Assembly (NCBI GenBank): GCA_903813345.2
Contig: CAIIXF020000011.1
Span: forward strand, 23,419,754-23,483,753
Source: Owenia fusiformis
Lineage: Eukaryota > Annelida > Polychaeta > Sabellida > Oweniidae
Direction of reading: 5' to 3'
DNA length: 64,000 nucleotides
Shown here: piece by piece, positions 48,004 through 61,800 of the stretch
Numbering within the stretch: position 1 is the first letter of the stretch
Layout of the letters: each line of letters starts with the position of its first letter
Program-made: the position numbers and the translations under genes
Notes under the pieces: generated by a model
Database searches by the model: none
What the model saw: the letters and a program-made list of their open reading frames with translations, nothing else
Told to the model about the DNA's origin: nothing

Positions 48004-48269
48004 TATTATTTAGATAATTAGATCAACAGAAAATCTATCCAGAACACACCATACCTACATCCTCTAAGCTACCCACCATGATCTGTTCCACTCTGTGAAC
48101 CCATGTTAGAAGAAATTTCGTCCTAGACATCCCCCTGAGTGAAAATCCTACAAGTGATTAATGTATAACGTTTATAAGAATGTTGATCCTTGAATTTTTC
48201 ATAGGATTTCATCCCTGGACTCAATGCAATGTGGAATGACCCCTGCTTGAAGGTACGTGTTCCTTTTCA

Positions 48270-48985
48270 AAGAATGGGTATCGATATGGCGAACTTTTTG
48301 AACACACGTTTCTCTCAAACCAGTCGTCAAACATTTCTGAAAATCTTACAAATTGTCAATTTAATGGCCATCTTTTGAATGGCAACAATATAATTTGAAA
48401 TAGATATACATACTCTCATATATATTGTTTTAAAAAACACATCAAACACTTGTTTTGTTCTTGGTATCACGTTTCCAGAGTGAAATGAAACATCTTTCCG
48501 AACCTCATTGGAACAAAACGACATAAACACAACATGTTTAGGTCTCTCAATATTGTAATTGTACAAAGGAAATTTTGGTTGATTTTAAAAAAGTATCTTG
48601 TTAATGAAATAAAAGGTTTTTCTTGATTTTTATCTATTTTGGGGGGATTTTGTTTTATTTTTTGAATACTTTTTTAAAATCAACCAGAAATTCCTTTGTA
48701 TAACTTTAATATTGAGAGGTCTAAAACATGTTGTATATGCTATTTTGTTCCAACAAGGTTCGGAAAGACATTTTATTTCATTCTCAAGAATTGGTAGAAA
48801 GGAGCAAAAACAAAAAAACAAAAAAAAACAGCTATATAAAATACTTCTAAATAATTTTCGCATTAAATTGTTCTCAATCAGTCAACATTACATACAATAC
48901 CATGTTTTTTATAGAATGTTTTCAATGATTGGTTTAAGAGAAAAACATTGTTGAATTCAGTTCTACATATCGATACCTATCCTTT
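48270..48985. mobile_element. About 715-bp fold-back (copy B 3' flank)
   Basis: Ends AAAGAATGGGTATCGATATG and CATATCGATACCTATCCTTT; arms of more than 250 bases with a centre near 48630. Absent from copy A (ttttcaaaatttgcacgag is continuous there). Confidence 0.8.
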
Positions 48986-49306
48986 GCACGAGATGCGGAG
49001 CATCGAGTGTTAATTTTATGAAACACGCCTAAAAGGAATGGTCATTTATGCATTGAGTCTTGGGCTTAAATTCTTTCCACACGTTGCAAAATATTTGCTC
49101 CAAAATCATTTAAAAGATACCAAATCACTAAATTAACATATTTTCAATGAATAATGAAAAATGAAATGAAAAATGTAGAGTTCAGTCATCACTATAACAA
49201 CTGTTTAACTGGTGACCTTATTGGTTATTCGTTATTGGTTATATAACAAAATGCAGTTTTGTGAAATAACGTGTTCTGATTGGCTGGAATTGGACACACC
49301 TTGCAT

Positions 49307-49903
49307 TACTTCCTGCGAAAGCTATTTGGATTTTGATATAATAGCTTTCCCACGGAGCATTTGGACAGCTCAATGATCGTGACCTTTGAAATCGAATTAA
49401 GTCGATCCGCGGCTTACTTTTGGTCTCTAACTGTGTCTTACATCAGTATCATCAACCCGTGTAAGTATTGGAGCGCTGGAGTACTTCTTTTTCGATCAAG
49501 ACTTGTAATTGTTAGTCGAGTGAATCGTTTTACTGCCAAATTCCAATATGGCGGTTTCTGCTCGGACATTTTCGTAAATCTCCGGATGTTGTCCGAACCT
49601 AACTAATTCTCAAAATTCATTTCGTTCGTTGCGTATCTCGCACCTAGCAAACCGCCATATTGGAAATAGGTCTAAAAAACTTTCACTCGATGAACAATTT
49701 ACAAGTCTTGATCGAAAAAGATGTACTCCAGCGCTCCAATACTTACACGGATTGATGATACTGATGTAAGACACAGTTAGAGACCAAAAGTAAGCCGCGG
49801 ATCGACTTAATTCGATTTCAAAGGTCACTATTGATCAGCTGTTCACTTCTCCGTTTGAGAGCCATAAGTTTCAAAATCTAACATGGCTCTCGAAGTGAGT
49901 AAA
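49307..49903. mobile_element. 597-bp fold-back with 8-bp direct repeats (copy B 3' flank)
   Basis: Flanked by CCTTGCAT at 49299-49306 and 49904-49911. Long near-perfect arms (CGATCCGCGGCTTACTTTTG answered by CAAAAGTAAGCCGCGGATCG) with diverged outer ends. Copy A has the empty site. Confidence 0.85.
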
Positions 49904-50815
49904 CCTTGCATAGCTATGTGTGAATTTGATTTCCCATAATGTATTCTGTTATGCCGACTATCGTGAAATCAACAGAAAAATGTTGATACAAAAATGATCT
50001 ATTGTACCAATATTGGTAATAATGATCATGAAAATCACATCAGCATTATCATCATCATGTAGATCTACCTTAAATTAAAATAAATAGAACATAGAACAAC
50101 TGATACTACCGCACCATGTGCTAGATGAATTAAAAGGAACGTTAAGAGGCACTGATTCATATCAATGTGATGATATGGAGTCATGGTTTCAAAAATGAAT
50201 GAGTCATGACTGTAGTGTCATGTATACAATAATAAGGTAGAAAACCCCAACTTCCCATCCTTGGCCCAAGAGTAATTCATTGATCTGCTATGAAAGCAGT
50301 GAAGGGCCGATCTTGAAGGACGCCAACTTCCTAATTAGATGAGATTTTCAAACGAAGGTTGTGAGAATTCTCCAGAAATAAAAACACATTTCCTTGAAAA
50401 ATTGACTTGCTATTTGTGTCACATAATTCACTTTGTACGGTCGTGTGTATACCTTCAATTATTGAAATTATCAGTCCCACCTCATGACCTTTCCCTTACT
50501 TTTGTATAAGTTCATTAGCTGAATGCTTCCAAGTCGCCATCTGCAAATGGAAATTATTAACATGAGCGGATTCACTAAACGGCAAAAAATACTTTTCAAT
50601 TACTCAAAGGGCAGAGCGCAATTAAAGTGTAAATATCTTCTGAAAGTTCAGATTTTTCATCGCACGAAGGGATGGGGCCAGGCTTCCCATGTACTCCATT
50701 AGGCATAGAATGCACATCTTGATGCACGTTTTGCACAAGGTTTAGTGTTCAGAAAAGCATCATCAGCAAATATTGAAACAAAATGGACGTATTAAAGCTA
50801 ATGACAAAACAAATG

Positions 50816-53626
50816 AATTCACATATTCCTTTTTAACACAATATTAACATGGCATTAACATGCAAAATGTCACCATCTGACATGGCCATTTGTTACAGTC
50901 GACGCCGAACGCCGAATACCAACCGGAGAGAGTAGGACCATAAATTAATAGGACCTCCTACCATTTTACACCGGGCCTCAGAGCTGAAGAACCCGACGAA
51001 TTACATTCTACCTTTGTTGTAGTATTCTGCTTTTTTGAGTTGCCCAGATTCAAACGGAAGAGAATGTAGCATTTTTACCCATATATGGTCGGTTCAGGGA
51101 GTCGATTTTACAGGTACTCTGTATAGCACCTCGAACTATCTCCTTGTATCACATGTGAGTAGCTAGTAGGGGTTTGATAAATGGTACCCAACGCAAACAA
51201 TTAGTTCGTTCAGTGCTATCGCCGGTACCTTCTTTCTTACAGACTGGGAGATAGTCCATGTGACACGAAATGTTATCATAGTTTGTTAAATGTTAAAACA
51301 GCAGGAAATTTTGATAAACTCATAACACTCTCAACGAATGACGTTACTTCCCAGCAAGCGTGGGATATCCCGGTAATGAATTTAGGAGCTGCGGCGCGGT
51401 AGTCAAGAACGCACCGAACGAACTGCTACATGAATCTGACCTAGATTTTCGGTTCAGTAACAGTTAATTTTGTTTTCAGTATATATGATCTTGACTTACT
51501 CGAGTCTCTAGCCAATACTTGGCTAGAGGGGATTCATCTGGAATACTGTGAACTCTATTTGAAAAAAGCTGCCGGGGTGTCATAAATTTATTGAATATTT
51601 TAAAAATCGCCAGATAAATAAATCATTAATCAAACCGGACCCAGCTCGGCTCCTTGATGAGATATGACATGATTTCATCAGGATTTCGTCTAAAATTAAA
51701 ACAAAATGGCTCCAAGAAAAATGGCGATGTTCGAAAACTGGACGAAATGTCGTTACGTCTGACATTAGTAACTGGCTGTAAATTCTAAGTTAGCGATCCA
51801 GAAGATGTGAACTAATACACTGATCACTTTGTGTGTGTTTTGGAATTTTTGGTGAGGTAATAAGACCAAAACTCGCAATTCAAATTGTGATGTGGAAAAA
51901 TGGCGGACATATGATTTCAAATTTTATGATTACGACATGACCAGTTGTTCATGCAGGAATATATCTGTACTGGAAGGCCACGATACAGTGGCCTTAGAAG
52001 AAGGTAAATCTTGACAACATCAACTGATCTATTTATTTGTCCTAATCAGAGTGTAGCAGTTACTAGAACCCGAGCCTAAGGGTATCGAGGAAGATTATTC
52101 ATTAGCCTAGAAGTGTGACCAGTCCAATCAGTCAAGCTAAAAACATGACCCTGATAATCAGATTTATTGACAACCTGGACATTTAACCACACATCCACAG
52201 CCAGAATTTCCCGTTAATAAAGGACGCAAATGATTAAAAAATACCAAGATTTGAAATACAGCCAGATTTTTAATGAGCTTGCCAAACATTGGATCCTGAT
52301 ATTAAAAGTTCTACCTCATACTATCAGGCTTATTTATAATCGATTTCTTCTGTTGATATCCAACTCTCCAATATTCATGGAAACATTGTTGTTAAAGTTA
52401 AAAATATATTTCGGCAATCTTCAGTGTTGATTGTCTCTCAGCTCATGCCATATCTACTTAGTGATTGCAGGATATTTTGGCGTGAACAAATAGTGACACG
52501 GTTATTTGGTATCTGTTTGGCATTTGTTATTTAATTCTTAGAACAGAGAGGCAATGCTGCGATGTTAATATCTTGCTTTTCTTCGGAAGTTACAGAATAC
52601 TGAATTATTTTCGAAAATCAAATCAAAATCAAAATGTCAAACAAAATAGTAAGTATGGTCCATTTTGTTTGTCTAGTTATTGTTACTCTTGTGCCTCGCC
52701 TCGATCGTTTTCACATACTTCTTCCCTGTAAATGTTTCTTTCCAGCACTGCTTTCGTGCATTTTTGTAAGTGTAGATGTTTTTCATTTGTCGGGGTTTGC
52801 TCTGATTATTTAGGGCATAATTTTGTTAATATAGTTGCCTGTTTTTCCATTGAAGGGATTTATTGAGTCTTGCCTACTAAAGATTTTTTAGTTCTTTGGT
52901 TCAAATTAATCTCAAAGCTTTCAACTGGACATTTTATTTCCCCGCTTGATCCTCGCTGTATGTTCATCAAAAGTTGTACAAGTTTGTGGAAGTTTGTTGC
53001 CACAATGTTCATGGCTTTTTGGCGACGTAAATGTTTACAAGGGAGACTAGTATTGTTTAAGTTCAAAGTTTACCCAAATGTGTTCCTAATCTCACTCCCC
53101 ATTCCCACACTATTCTATATTACTTTATACCCAAATTAGATCTATTTTATTTAGTCGACTACTGTACATTTGTAAAAACTGAAAATCGATTTCCATCATT
53201 CTTTGGGTGATTCAATTGCATAATTGTCCCCGATTGAGTACTATTAATTATTTACAATTTGGTAAGCAAGAATGGATAAATGATTCACTGAATTGTTGGA
53301 CTTGAAGGCAATACTGTATTTAATTTATTGAGACAGTATTCGCATTCAGAAAAGGCGTTCGGATCAATGAATGGGAGAATTGACCGAATGTCACTTCCAC
53401 AACACATCAATGTACCCACACAAACGTGATAAACTCACCCAACAGAAAGCCCATGCTCAATCCAAGGTTTTCATGCCCGGGGAGCTTAGCATGTGTTCCA
53501 AACGAAACGAAACGACACGACATCTGGGGCTTTGCATGTAGTAGTGGATAATATAAAGTTTGGAATAACTTTCTCAATAATAAGTGAATCTTCTTGAATG
53601 TTTTGTGTCACCCTGTATTACAGGTT
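50816..53626. other. Intergenic stretch without recognised features
   Basis: Begins where the GGT duplication ends. 51765-51860 loosely matches 61560-61660 (a low-copy repeat). No exon, RNA gene or transposon end recognised. Confidence 0.5.
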
Positions 53627-54483
53627 CAGAGGCGTAGCTAGCCCATTTTGCGAGTGTACGCCCGTATGATTTCCCGGTTTTATTAAAATTAACAAAACGA
53701 TGGTTCCATAAAATAGGAAGATCCCGGGTGTTCAGAAGATAGGGGACATACTAAACACTCTTAATTCAATGAAGGAAATATGTATTGTTTGATCATTTTG
53801 ACATAGCTTTTTAAAGGGATTGAATTAACTGTATTAACAGATAATATTCGGGAAACAAAATAGACAGATTCTATATAATCATACCATCGGCGATCGAAGC
53901 CGTCTATCAAGGCGATTTTATTTTTTAGGCTACCTAAAACTGTATGTATGAGGCTCATTGTTTTAAGCTTTTGTGGTCATTCTCCATGAAATATTATTAT
54001 TTTTTCTGTGTTTGTTTTTATCTAGCTCACAAGATGATTAACAATAAAAGAACAGTTACACGACCGTCTCAACTCCATTTCGGATCTTAACAATCTGTAC
54101 GTGATTCTATAGAATAAATTCTATCTTTCTGTTTTTTGCATTTGCGAACATGTCAATAACAGTATCAATGTTTATATCCTGTTCCCTATGGATATGTATC
54201 ATGGCCAAGGAAGAAAGTCTTTCCTCGTTCATTGTGGAACGCAAGTACTGTATGACTTAATGCGTTTCAAACTGCTAAAGCTTCAAACTGATTCAAAACA
54301 AAGAAAATGAAATAATCGAGAACTTTTTTATTTATTAACACGAGTCTTTATAGATCTCCTATCGATTTCTATCTCTTGGTGAAATATTTATTTTTCATCA
54401 CAATTAATCAGGTAAATTTTATTTTTCCTTAAAATTTGAGAGTACGCCTGGGCGTACTTGGCGTACACGTAGCTACGCCACTG
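53627..54483. mobile_element. 857-bp TIR element (GGCGTAGCTA ends)
   Basis: Ends CAGAGGCGTAGCTAGCC and ACGTAGCTACGCCACTG, with GGTT immediately outside on both sides (possible 4-bp target duplication). Subterminal GTACGCC words at both ends. No transposase frame. Confidence 0.8.
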
Positions 54484-55759
54484 GGTTTAGTCCAGTTTTA
54501 TTTATTCAGTAGTAGTTTGCCTCTCGTATGCTTCCAGTAAGCATTTATCATCTTCGATGAAGTTGACGTTCAACACGTCTTAGCTTTAGCGAGAAGCTGT
54601 GACTTAAATCATTTGATGGTTTAACTTGCCAATAAAATGAGCTACGGTAATAAGTTCTGCTTTTTCGATTTCTGGATAAAATGACAAACTTGCAAAATCA
54701 TCAAATCAAAATTTCTAGCTTTACAGTAAAAGTGTAGTAGTATTTCTATGAATGATAACTCTTGGTACAATCTTCTATAGATCTAGATAATACTAAACGC
54801 AAATTACCAAAATCAAATATGAAATAATAGAGTTAAAGAAAATCAGAATTTATTATAAATGAAGAATAAGTTGTATATTAGGACCATATGTTTTCATTCA
54901 GAATATTACGATCTTGTGCCATCTTGATTGGTCATCTCACAAACCTAATATCTTGGGATTTTAGCTTTTCCATATTCTATTTTGTTCCACTTTGAAAAGC
55001 GTTCAATCTGATCTACATAACAATGCAAAGTACACTTTTAGTCAGTAAACATTTCATGAAAAATAAATGGCAGTTTCGAGTACCCTAAAACAGTTTATAG
55101 TGATAATTTCTTACATCAGAACATTTTGAATATGTGTTATATCGACCATTTTATGTCAAGTAATCGACAAGGTATCAAGACCCCAAATCCCCCCACCCCC
55201 TTATCTACTTGAGGTCGGGGGATGGTCTTAAGTCTGCAAGACTAAACAATTATGATACGTGTTTGTAACCATTTACATGTGGTAGCATTTCGTCGTTTGC
55301 CTTGTTCTACAATCAGCCTGTTCAAACGTTGACTTTGAGATGGCCCCCCCAAGAAACAAGCTTTGTAGCTTTTCAATAAGTTACCATCTAAATGAGTTAT
55401 TTTTATATGAATCAAGTAGAAACAGGTTGGTCTAATAAAAATCCTATAATGGCAATTAAATTTAATAAATAGATAATTGGTATAATGATGTTCATATCTG
55501 GTTAAGAGGTTCTCTAATTAGTCACTGAATTATTTATCAAGAAATTGTGAGAGCCTTTTCTAGTCTATTGCAAATTTTCAGGTGTGGTGGAATCAAAGGT
55601 ATGAATCTCAAAACTAGAATAGACTAAATATTACACGAATGTAGGCAAGTATCATAGCAGTGGGCCCAAATAAAGAGTTCTATTAAGCATGCCTTCAATG
55701 ATTGACGACGTCATCACTTCTACAAGAGTCAAAATATTAGACATTTGTAGACAGACTAA

Positions 55760-55766
55760 TATATAA
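55760..55766 (+). promoter_or_regulatory. TATA box of the 113-aa propeptide gene
   Basis: TATATAA lies 44 bases upstream of the ATG, placing transcription start near 55790 with a 5' UTR of about 20 bases. A CRE-like GACGTCA is about 50 bases further upstream (near 55707). The spacing supports exon 1 as a true first exon. Confidence 0.5.
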
Positions 55767-55809
55767 CAGGGCTTGTATTGGAGTTTGGAGTTACATTATA
55801 GGAGGTGAA

Positions 55810-58800
55810 ATGAAGACTTGGACCATTAACTTTTACCTACTCTTATTAGCCATTATTAATGGTAAGTTTATTTGAGCTTTTTTATTCGTTGGGTTTATGG
55901 GGGTTCAAATTTTGTTGTCTCATACCTTGTAGTAAGTAAGATTGTACCTTGTTCAAACTAAAAATCAAAAATGGAAACGGAATTCTTACTAGCAATTTGT
56001 AATGGTAAGATTCTTATTTTGGTTTACGTGGGAATTACTTTCTAGTGATTTTGTTTTTTTTGTCTTTTCAAAAACACGATTGTAATTTCATAAGTAAGTT
56101 TCGTTGAAATTTTTATTAGTTTATATTTTATTTGTTCATTGGGGTTTGATTTTTGATTTTTGTTGTGAAATGTGTCATATTTTCTGGTTTGATATAATGT
56201 AAACGTTACATTATTTCAACCATTTGGTTTCATTTTATGTACTTTAACATTGTCAAAAAGTATTTCAAAGTGCTCTCCATTTGATTTTTGCTTACTATAG
56301 CAGCAGACTATAGGGTGTACGAAAGGTTGGAAGGTCTCTTCAAAAAAGCGTTTCAAAATGTTTGCGTACTAAACAATTTGGAAGTTCTTGAAGATTCAGA
56401 ATCGTCCAAAATTAGAATTGGAAAAAATCATCCAGGATTTTCACATTTGTCATACAACCTAAATATCAAAATTGTCATATAAATAAAGTCAGAACTGTTG
56501 GACAATATAAAAAAGAGACATGGTATGCAAAGATGGGAGCAAAAATAGAGTAAAATTGTGACACAGAATTTAAAAGAATTGCTCTCAATTCTCAAATCTT
56601 TATTGTACATTTAAAAGATTACCAGATTACGGAGTTCAGAAGAATGTTCCCAATTCTACACTATTTTTACTAAATTAATACTAGTATAGCATTAATCATA
56701 AACATTGGCATCTTCTATCCATTCCACATATATCAAGGAAATTATATCAATAGTGACGATAAAAGTTTTTTTAAGATATTAGCTTGGAACCCTGTATACA
56801 CTTGACTATAGCGTAGGGTTTTGATTTTGAGCGCAATCATTAAACATGTTTCAGACATCCTCCATTCAAAATGGACGATGTCTCGAACCACGCGTTTGTA
56901 GAATATGTTCAATGCTGTTACTAGGCAACAGTTCTACATATACTTGTAAGCCCAAAAATTAAACTTTTCATTTTGATTTCAATTTTATACATGGCAATTC
57001 ATAATGCAACTTTTATTTTCAGGTCATTGTTTTACAATTTATGCACCAAAGTTCTATCACGATAAAGGCCTCTTGGATCTCACAAACACTCTCTTCAAAG
57101 ACAGGTTAGCAAATTTAGCTCATTTTGCATCCCATGGTGATCCCTTACATCAATGGTGCTGCACCCATACCACTGGTGATCCGCTCGATTTCGCTGGTTA
57201 CCGAAACGCTTCGGTAACAAAATGTCGGAACCTCGAAGGTACGATTTTTCTGTTTTCCTTATTTCACGCGTTGTAGGCAGAATTCCCACGACATTTTATC
57301 AAAAACGTGTGTCAATATCATATGTTGAAGAAAATGAACATGTTTGTGAACAAATAGTTCAGAAGACAACATCGTCGAATCGTCGATTTATAACCTCATT
57401 TTAAGTTCAAAAACAGTTAAGATCTGCACTTCTAACCCATTCCGTTTACGTAACCTATAGTGAGGATTTAAATCGACGATTCTATTGTCTTCTAAAGTAT
57501 GTGTTCGCAAACATGTACAAATGATACTGACACGTGTTTGTGATAAAAAATGTCGTGGGAATTCTGCCTACAACTCGTGAAATAAGTTAAAGAGAAAAAT
57601 CGTACCTTCGAGGTTCCGACATTTTGTTACCGCAACGAATCGTTTCGGTAACCAGTGTAATCGAGCGGATCACCAGTGCATTCGAGATACTAGAAATTGA
57701 CTTGCACCCTCTTGAAAATATTATTTACACCCGATTAAGATAATAGAAAACATCAACCATTGACAGATTTTGACAACCGTTGTCACAAATGGCGAACGTA
57801 ACCGTAGTTTTAACTCTTTAATCACTCGGTTTCATTTCATGGGACCTTATCGTCGCTGATTTTGTGCATGTATTAAGCTCTTGTGATGGTGTATCATATG
57901 AAAACCCTATCTCAATCAAATGTGGTCGTGAATCGCCACAACGGCATCTGACTTTACCGTTGTCAGGGTATTCCGCTGTGATAATGGGTTACTCATATAA
58001 ATCAGATTGTCATGAAGCGTATCGTTCAATTTACAAATTGCTATTTGATATATTAACTCGATTTATACCTTTAAATGCCACCAAACATATAGTCATTTTC
58101 CATGAGCCAATCCTGCCAAGAAAACACGGATGAGCAATAGGCAAAGTACTTCAGGGTGTTCTGAGTGGTCCACAACGTAGAAAAGGCTGTGTGTGTACTT
58201 GTATGACTATGTATGAGACCACATAAAAGAACACAGGGCTCTTCCAAGGAAAGTGCAAAAATAGGGGGACATTGTTGGTTTTCCTGAAATAAAGTATGAA
58301 ATTTCGGGATTTATAGAAAATACACATGACAAGGAATGACATGAGCCAAAAACCTTCTTAAATACATATAGTATTGCTTAAGGCTTTAAGCATTGAACTC
58401 AGTGCATTGTGTGTTTAACCATTCCACAAAGACCCCACAGGGGGAATGCAAAGTTTAGGAAACAACATCTGAGTAGAATGAAGCAGCCACAATGCATTGA
58501 GTCTTGGGCTGAAATTCTTTTCACACATTGCAAAATATTTTCTATATGATAAAATCAACTAAAAGATACAAAATCACTTAAAGAACATATTTTCAATGAA
58601 ACGTTTTGCAAGGGGCAAGTATTTGAAAACTCAATCTCAATCGCTTAGCAATTGTACACAACAAATGCGTTATTGATATTTCACACACTGTTCATTATGT
58701 GAATACTCTGTTCGGGTTGGCTGGAATCGGACACACCTTACCTAGCTATGTGTGAATTCTTTATCATGTGAACATAATCAATTATCATAACTTGTGGGAC

Positions 58801-61800
58801 ACCCTGTAAACACTTTCTGTTAAGTCCTCTCTCTAGATCTGATTTTTGCTCGAATTCGAGGGTAAAAAATACCAAGATGTAGTAAGAAGATATTGTAATA
58901 CCCAGGTGTTGTAAATCAGGCGAAAACTCAATCAAATTAAGATGCATTCAATGTCCCAACTCCACATGTCCAAAAATAGACCCAAAAGACTAGTCAGCAT
59001 TTAAAAAATAGGGCTATTGTCAATCACGTTTACGATAAAAACCTAATAATCTGATCCAGCTTAGATCTAACAAACGATTACCATTGAGTAAATTGAAGAC
59101 AGGCCTGACTTGAATGAAATTACCCTGGACCTAAGGACCTGTTTATCACTACGCTCTGAAAAGGACGTAGGATGTTGAAGAGATCTTCATGACCCTAAAC
59201 GTAGCTATTGTGGTCTTTTATTTGATAAAACAAATGACTATTGACTACCTCAGTCGGAATGTATAAAATACCTGTAACTGTTGATTGACTTGTTGGATTT
59301 TCATTGACCCATTCATAATTGAGTATTGGTATATCAAAGGATTGTTACTAAAGAGTAATAGAGTGTAGACGAAGCTCTCTTTTAAGAAGTAAAATAATAC
59401 AATTGAAAAGGGTGGAATAGAATGACAAGAATAAGAAACGCTTTTGCAACCACCCCCAATGGAACAATAAATAGTGAATTGAGGACATTAGTAGATTCAA
59501 TCAGGACTAAAGTTACAGCTTCTACTTAATCATAAAACATTGGTTTCCTATTAATGAAGTAAAATCCTACTCTCAGTGCCGTTAAACGACACATTTCTTC
59601 AGAACACTTGAAGGAGTATTTGGTTTTGTGCATTTCTGGAAAATAATATTTGGGTTTGTGTTTGTAATTTTCTCAAACCATAAACTCCGTAGGAATGTTC
59701 AATTTGATTCATATAGCTTCTATCTACAACTAAAAATAGGATTGTTGAATTATATACAACCCTTGTGGTGATTTTTCATATAATGTACGGTAAAATGAAG
59801 TATGAAATGTTCATACAGTATAGAATAAATTGAATTGAAATTTAAAAAATCCCCCCAACTTTCTCAATTAACAGATACTTATATTGGTAAAATTGACGTC
59901 ACGATTAGGTTTAACAAATGCAATCAACAAATACTTAAAAGTGAACAGAAAAACCTGTGGCCTGTTTTAAAAAATCAATTTATAAGTTAAAATAAAATTT
60001 GTATTCCAAGACCTTCAAATTAGACTCAGTTAATCATCATTAAAAATCAATTAAAAGCTTGAATTACCCTATTTGGGGAAATACTGCTATATTAACATGG
60101 CCATGGCCAATGGTGCTAACTGCCACTAAACTACAACTAAAGACACACAACTATTGGCACTTTACAATCATTTTATTAAACAGCACATAAAATATTGTGA
60201 CCCCTTGGGATATTACACATTCGCACATTTTCCCTGCTAAGAAACTTTTTCTGTTAAATTTCTCTCTCAGTTCTCTCCGTTTTCTGATTAATATTTGAAT
60301 GTGCTACCTGATTTTCTGATATTTCTACACAATTCAGTAGTATTTACTTCCATACTTGGTACTTTGTTCTTTCCTGATACTACCCCTTTGCATTCTATGT
60401 CAAATCTTAGAAATGCGACGTTGATCATAATATCATTAGGCACATTTGAGGATGAAGATTTCTTTCAATAAAATTCTGGATCTTGGTCTACGTGCTTATC
60501 CACACGTTTCTACAAGTTTTACAACTATTATCTTGGCTTCAAGGTCGTATATTAATTCTTAATAAAATATGTACTATAATTTTCAAGCAATATCAATTAA
60601 AGATGTACCTGAGTGTCAGAATTTTAGGCACATTTGAGGATGAAGATTTCTTTTAAGAAGCAAAATTAATAGTAAATGGGGTATTAAAAATGATGTATGA
60701 CAGATACTGCCTATTACCAAGGACGACTGGATCCCAGAATGCAATCTCGATATTTTCCAACAATGATAAAATAGTGCCGTGGGTCCTGGGCTCACATGGT
60801 ATTGATCAGCAAAGAGAAAAGTGAATGATGGCTAAAATGGCAGACAATTAAAAAAAGCAGATAATTTTTGCCAATTCTTTTTGAACCAGGAGTCATATGG
60901 GGAGGGGGGTCTGTATTGGTGTCAAATAAAAATAACTTAAAACGGGATTCCTATCGACAGATGTTTTAAACCAAATGGTTCAAAAGTGGATTTCGCGAGA
61001 CAGATGGACAAATCAATGTTAACTAAAAAGGCTGAATATAAAAAAAACGGATAATTTTTTTTCCCGATTTTTTGTAACAAAATTATTTGATACAACTACT
61101 CTTTACGGTGACATGGCTTTTTACGAGGCAGGCCACCTGAAATTACTTATAAAGCTACCAAATAGTCCAAGAATTTCGCGAGACAAAAATGGCGGCCATT
61201 TTGAAAATAGGCGAGCTTTTGAACCAGGAATCATAGGGAAGTTTTCTGTATTGATGTTGAACAAAAATAACTTAAATTGGGAATCCAATCAACAGAGGTT
61301 GTAAAAGAAATGGTCAAAAAGTGGATTTCGCGAGACAAATGGACAAATCAATGTTTACTAAAAATGGCTGAAAATAAGAAAACGGATATAGATTTTTGTA
61401 ACAAAACTATGTCATACACTCTTTACATTGACATGGCTTTTTACAATGCGGGACACCTGGAATTATTCATTAAGCTACCAAATGGTCCAAAAGTGAATTT
61501 CACGAGACAAAAATGGCGGCCATTTTGAAAATAGACGAGCTTTTGAACCAGGAGTCATTGTCTGACATTAAACAGGTTATAAAATCATAATCAGCAATCC
61601 AAAAGATTCGCGCTATAATGTCTTGATCACTTCTTGTGTGTTTTGATTTTTTGTTATATGAATAACTTTAACCATAGAAATACTTTTGAATTAAAATGAT
61701 TTTTTTACAGGACGGTAACATATTCATTAAATGTTAATTTAGAGGTAAAAATCCCCAATTAGCGTCACCCTCGGTCAATATGATATTTTCCTTGACCAAT

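Larger units (their letters stand above)
34545..50815. repeat. Segmental duplication, copy B portion
   Basis: Partner of 1-17562. Exons match in length base for base (for example 208, 146, 305, 188, 244, 114 and 147). Introns match except at insertions present in only one copy, described separately. Confidence 0.93.

Noticed and set aside
49361-49828. Two similar frames on opposite strands
   Set aside because: Mirror images produced by the fold-back at 49307-49903.
56301-56482. Internal cassette exon of the propeptide gene
   Set aside because: It ends in a stop and has no donor that restores the phase required by exon 2; at most an alternative terminal exon.
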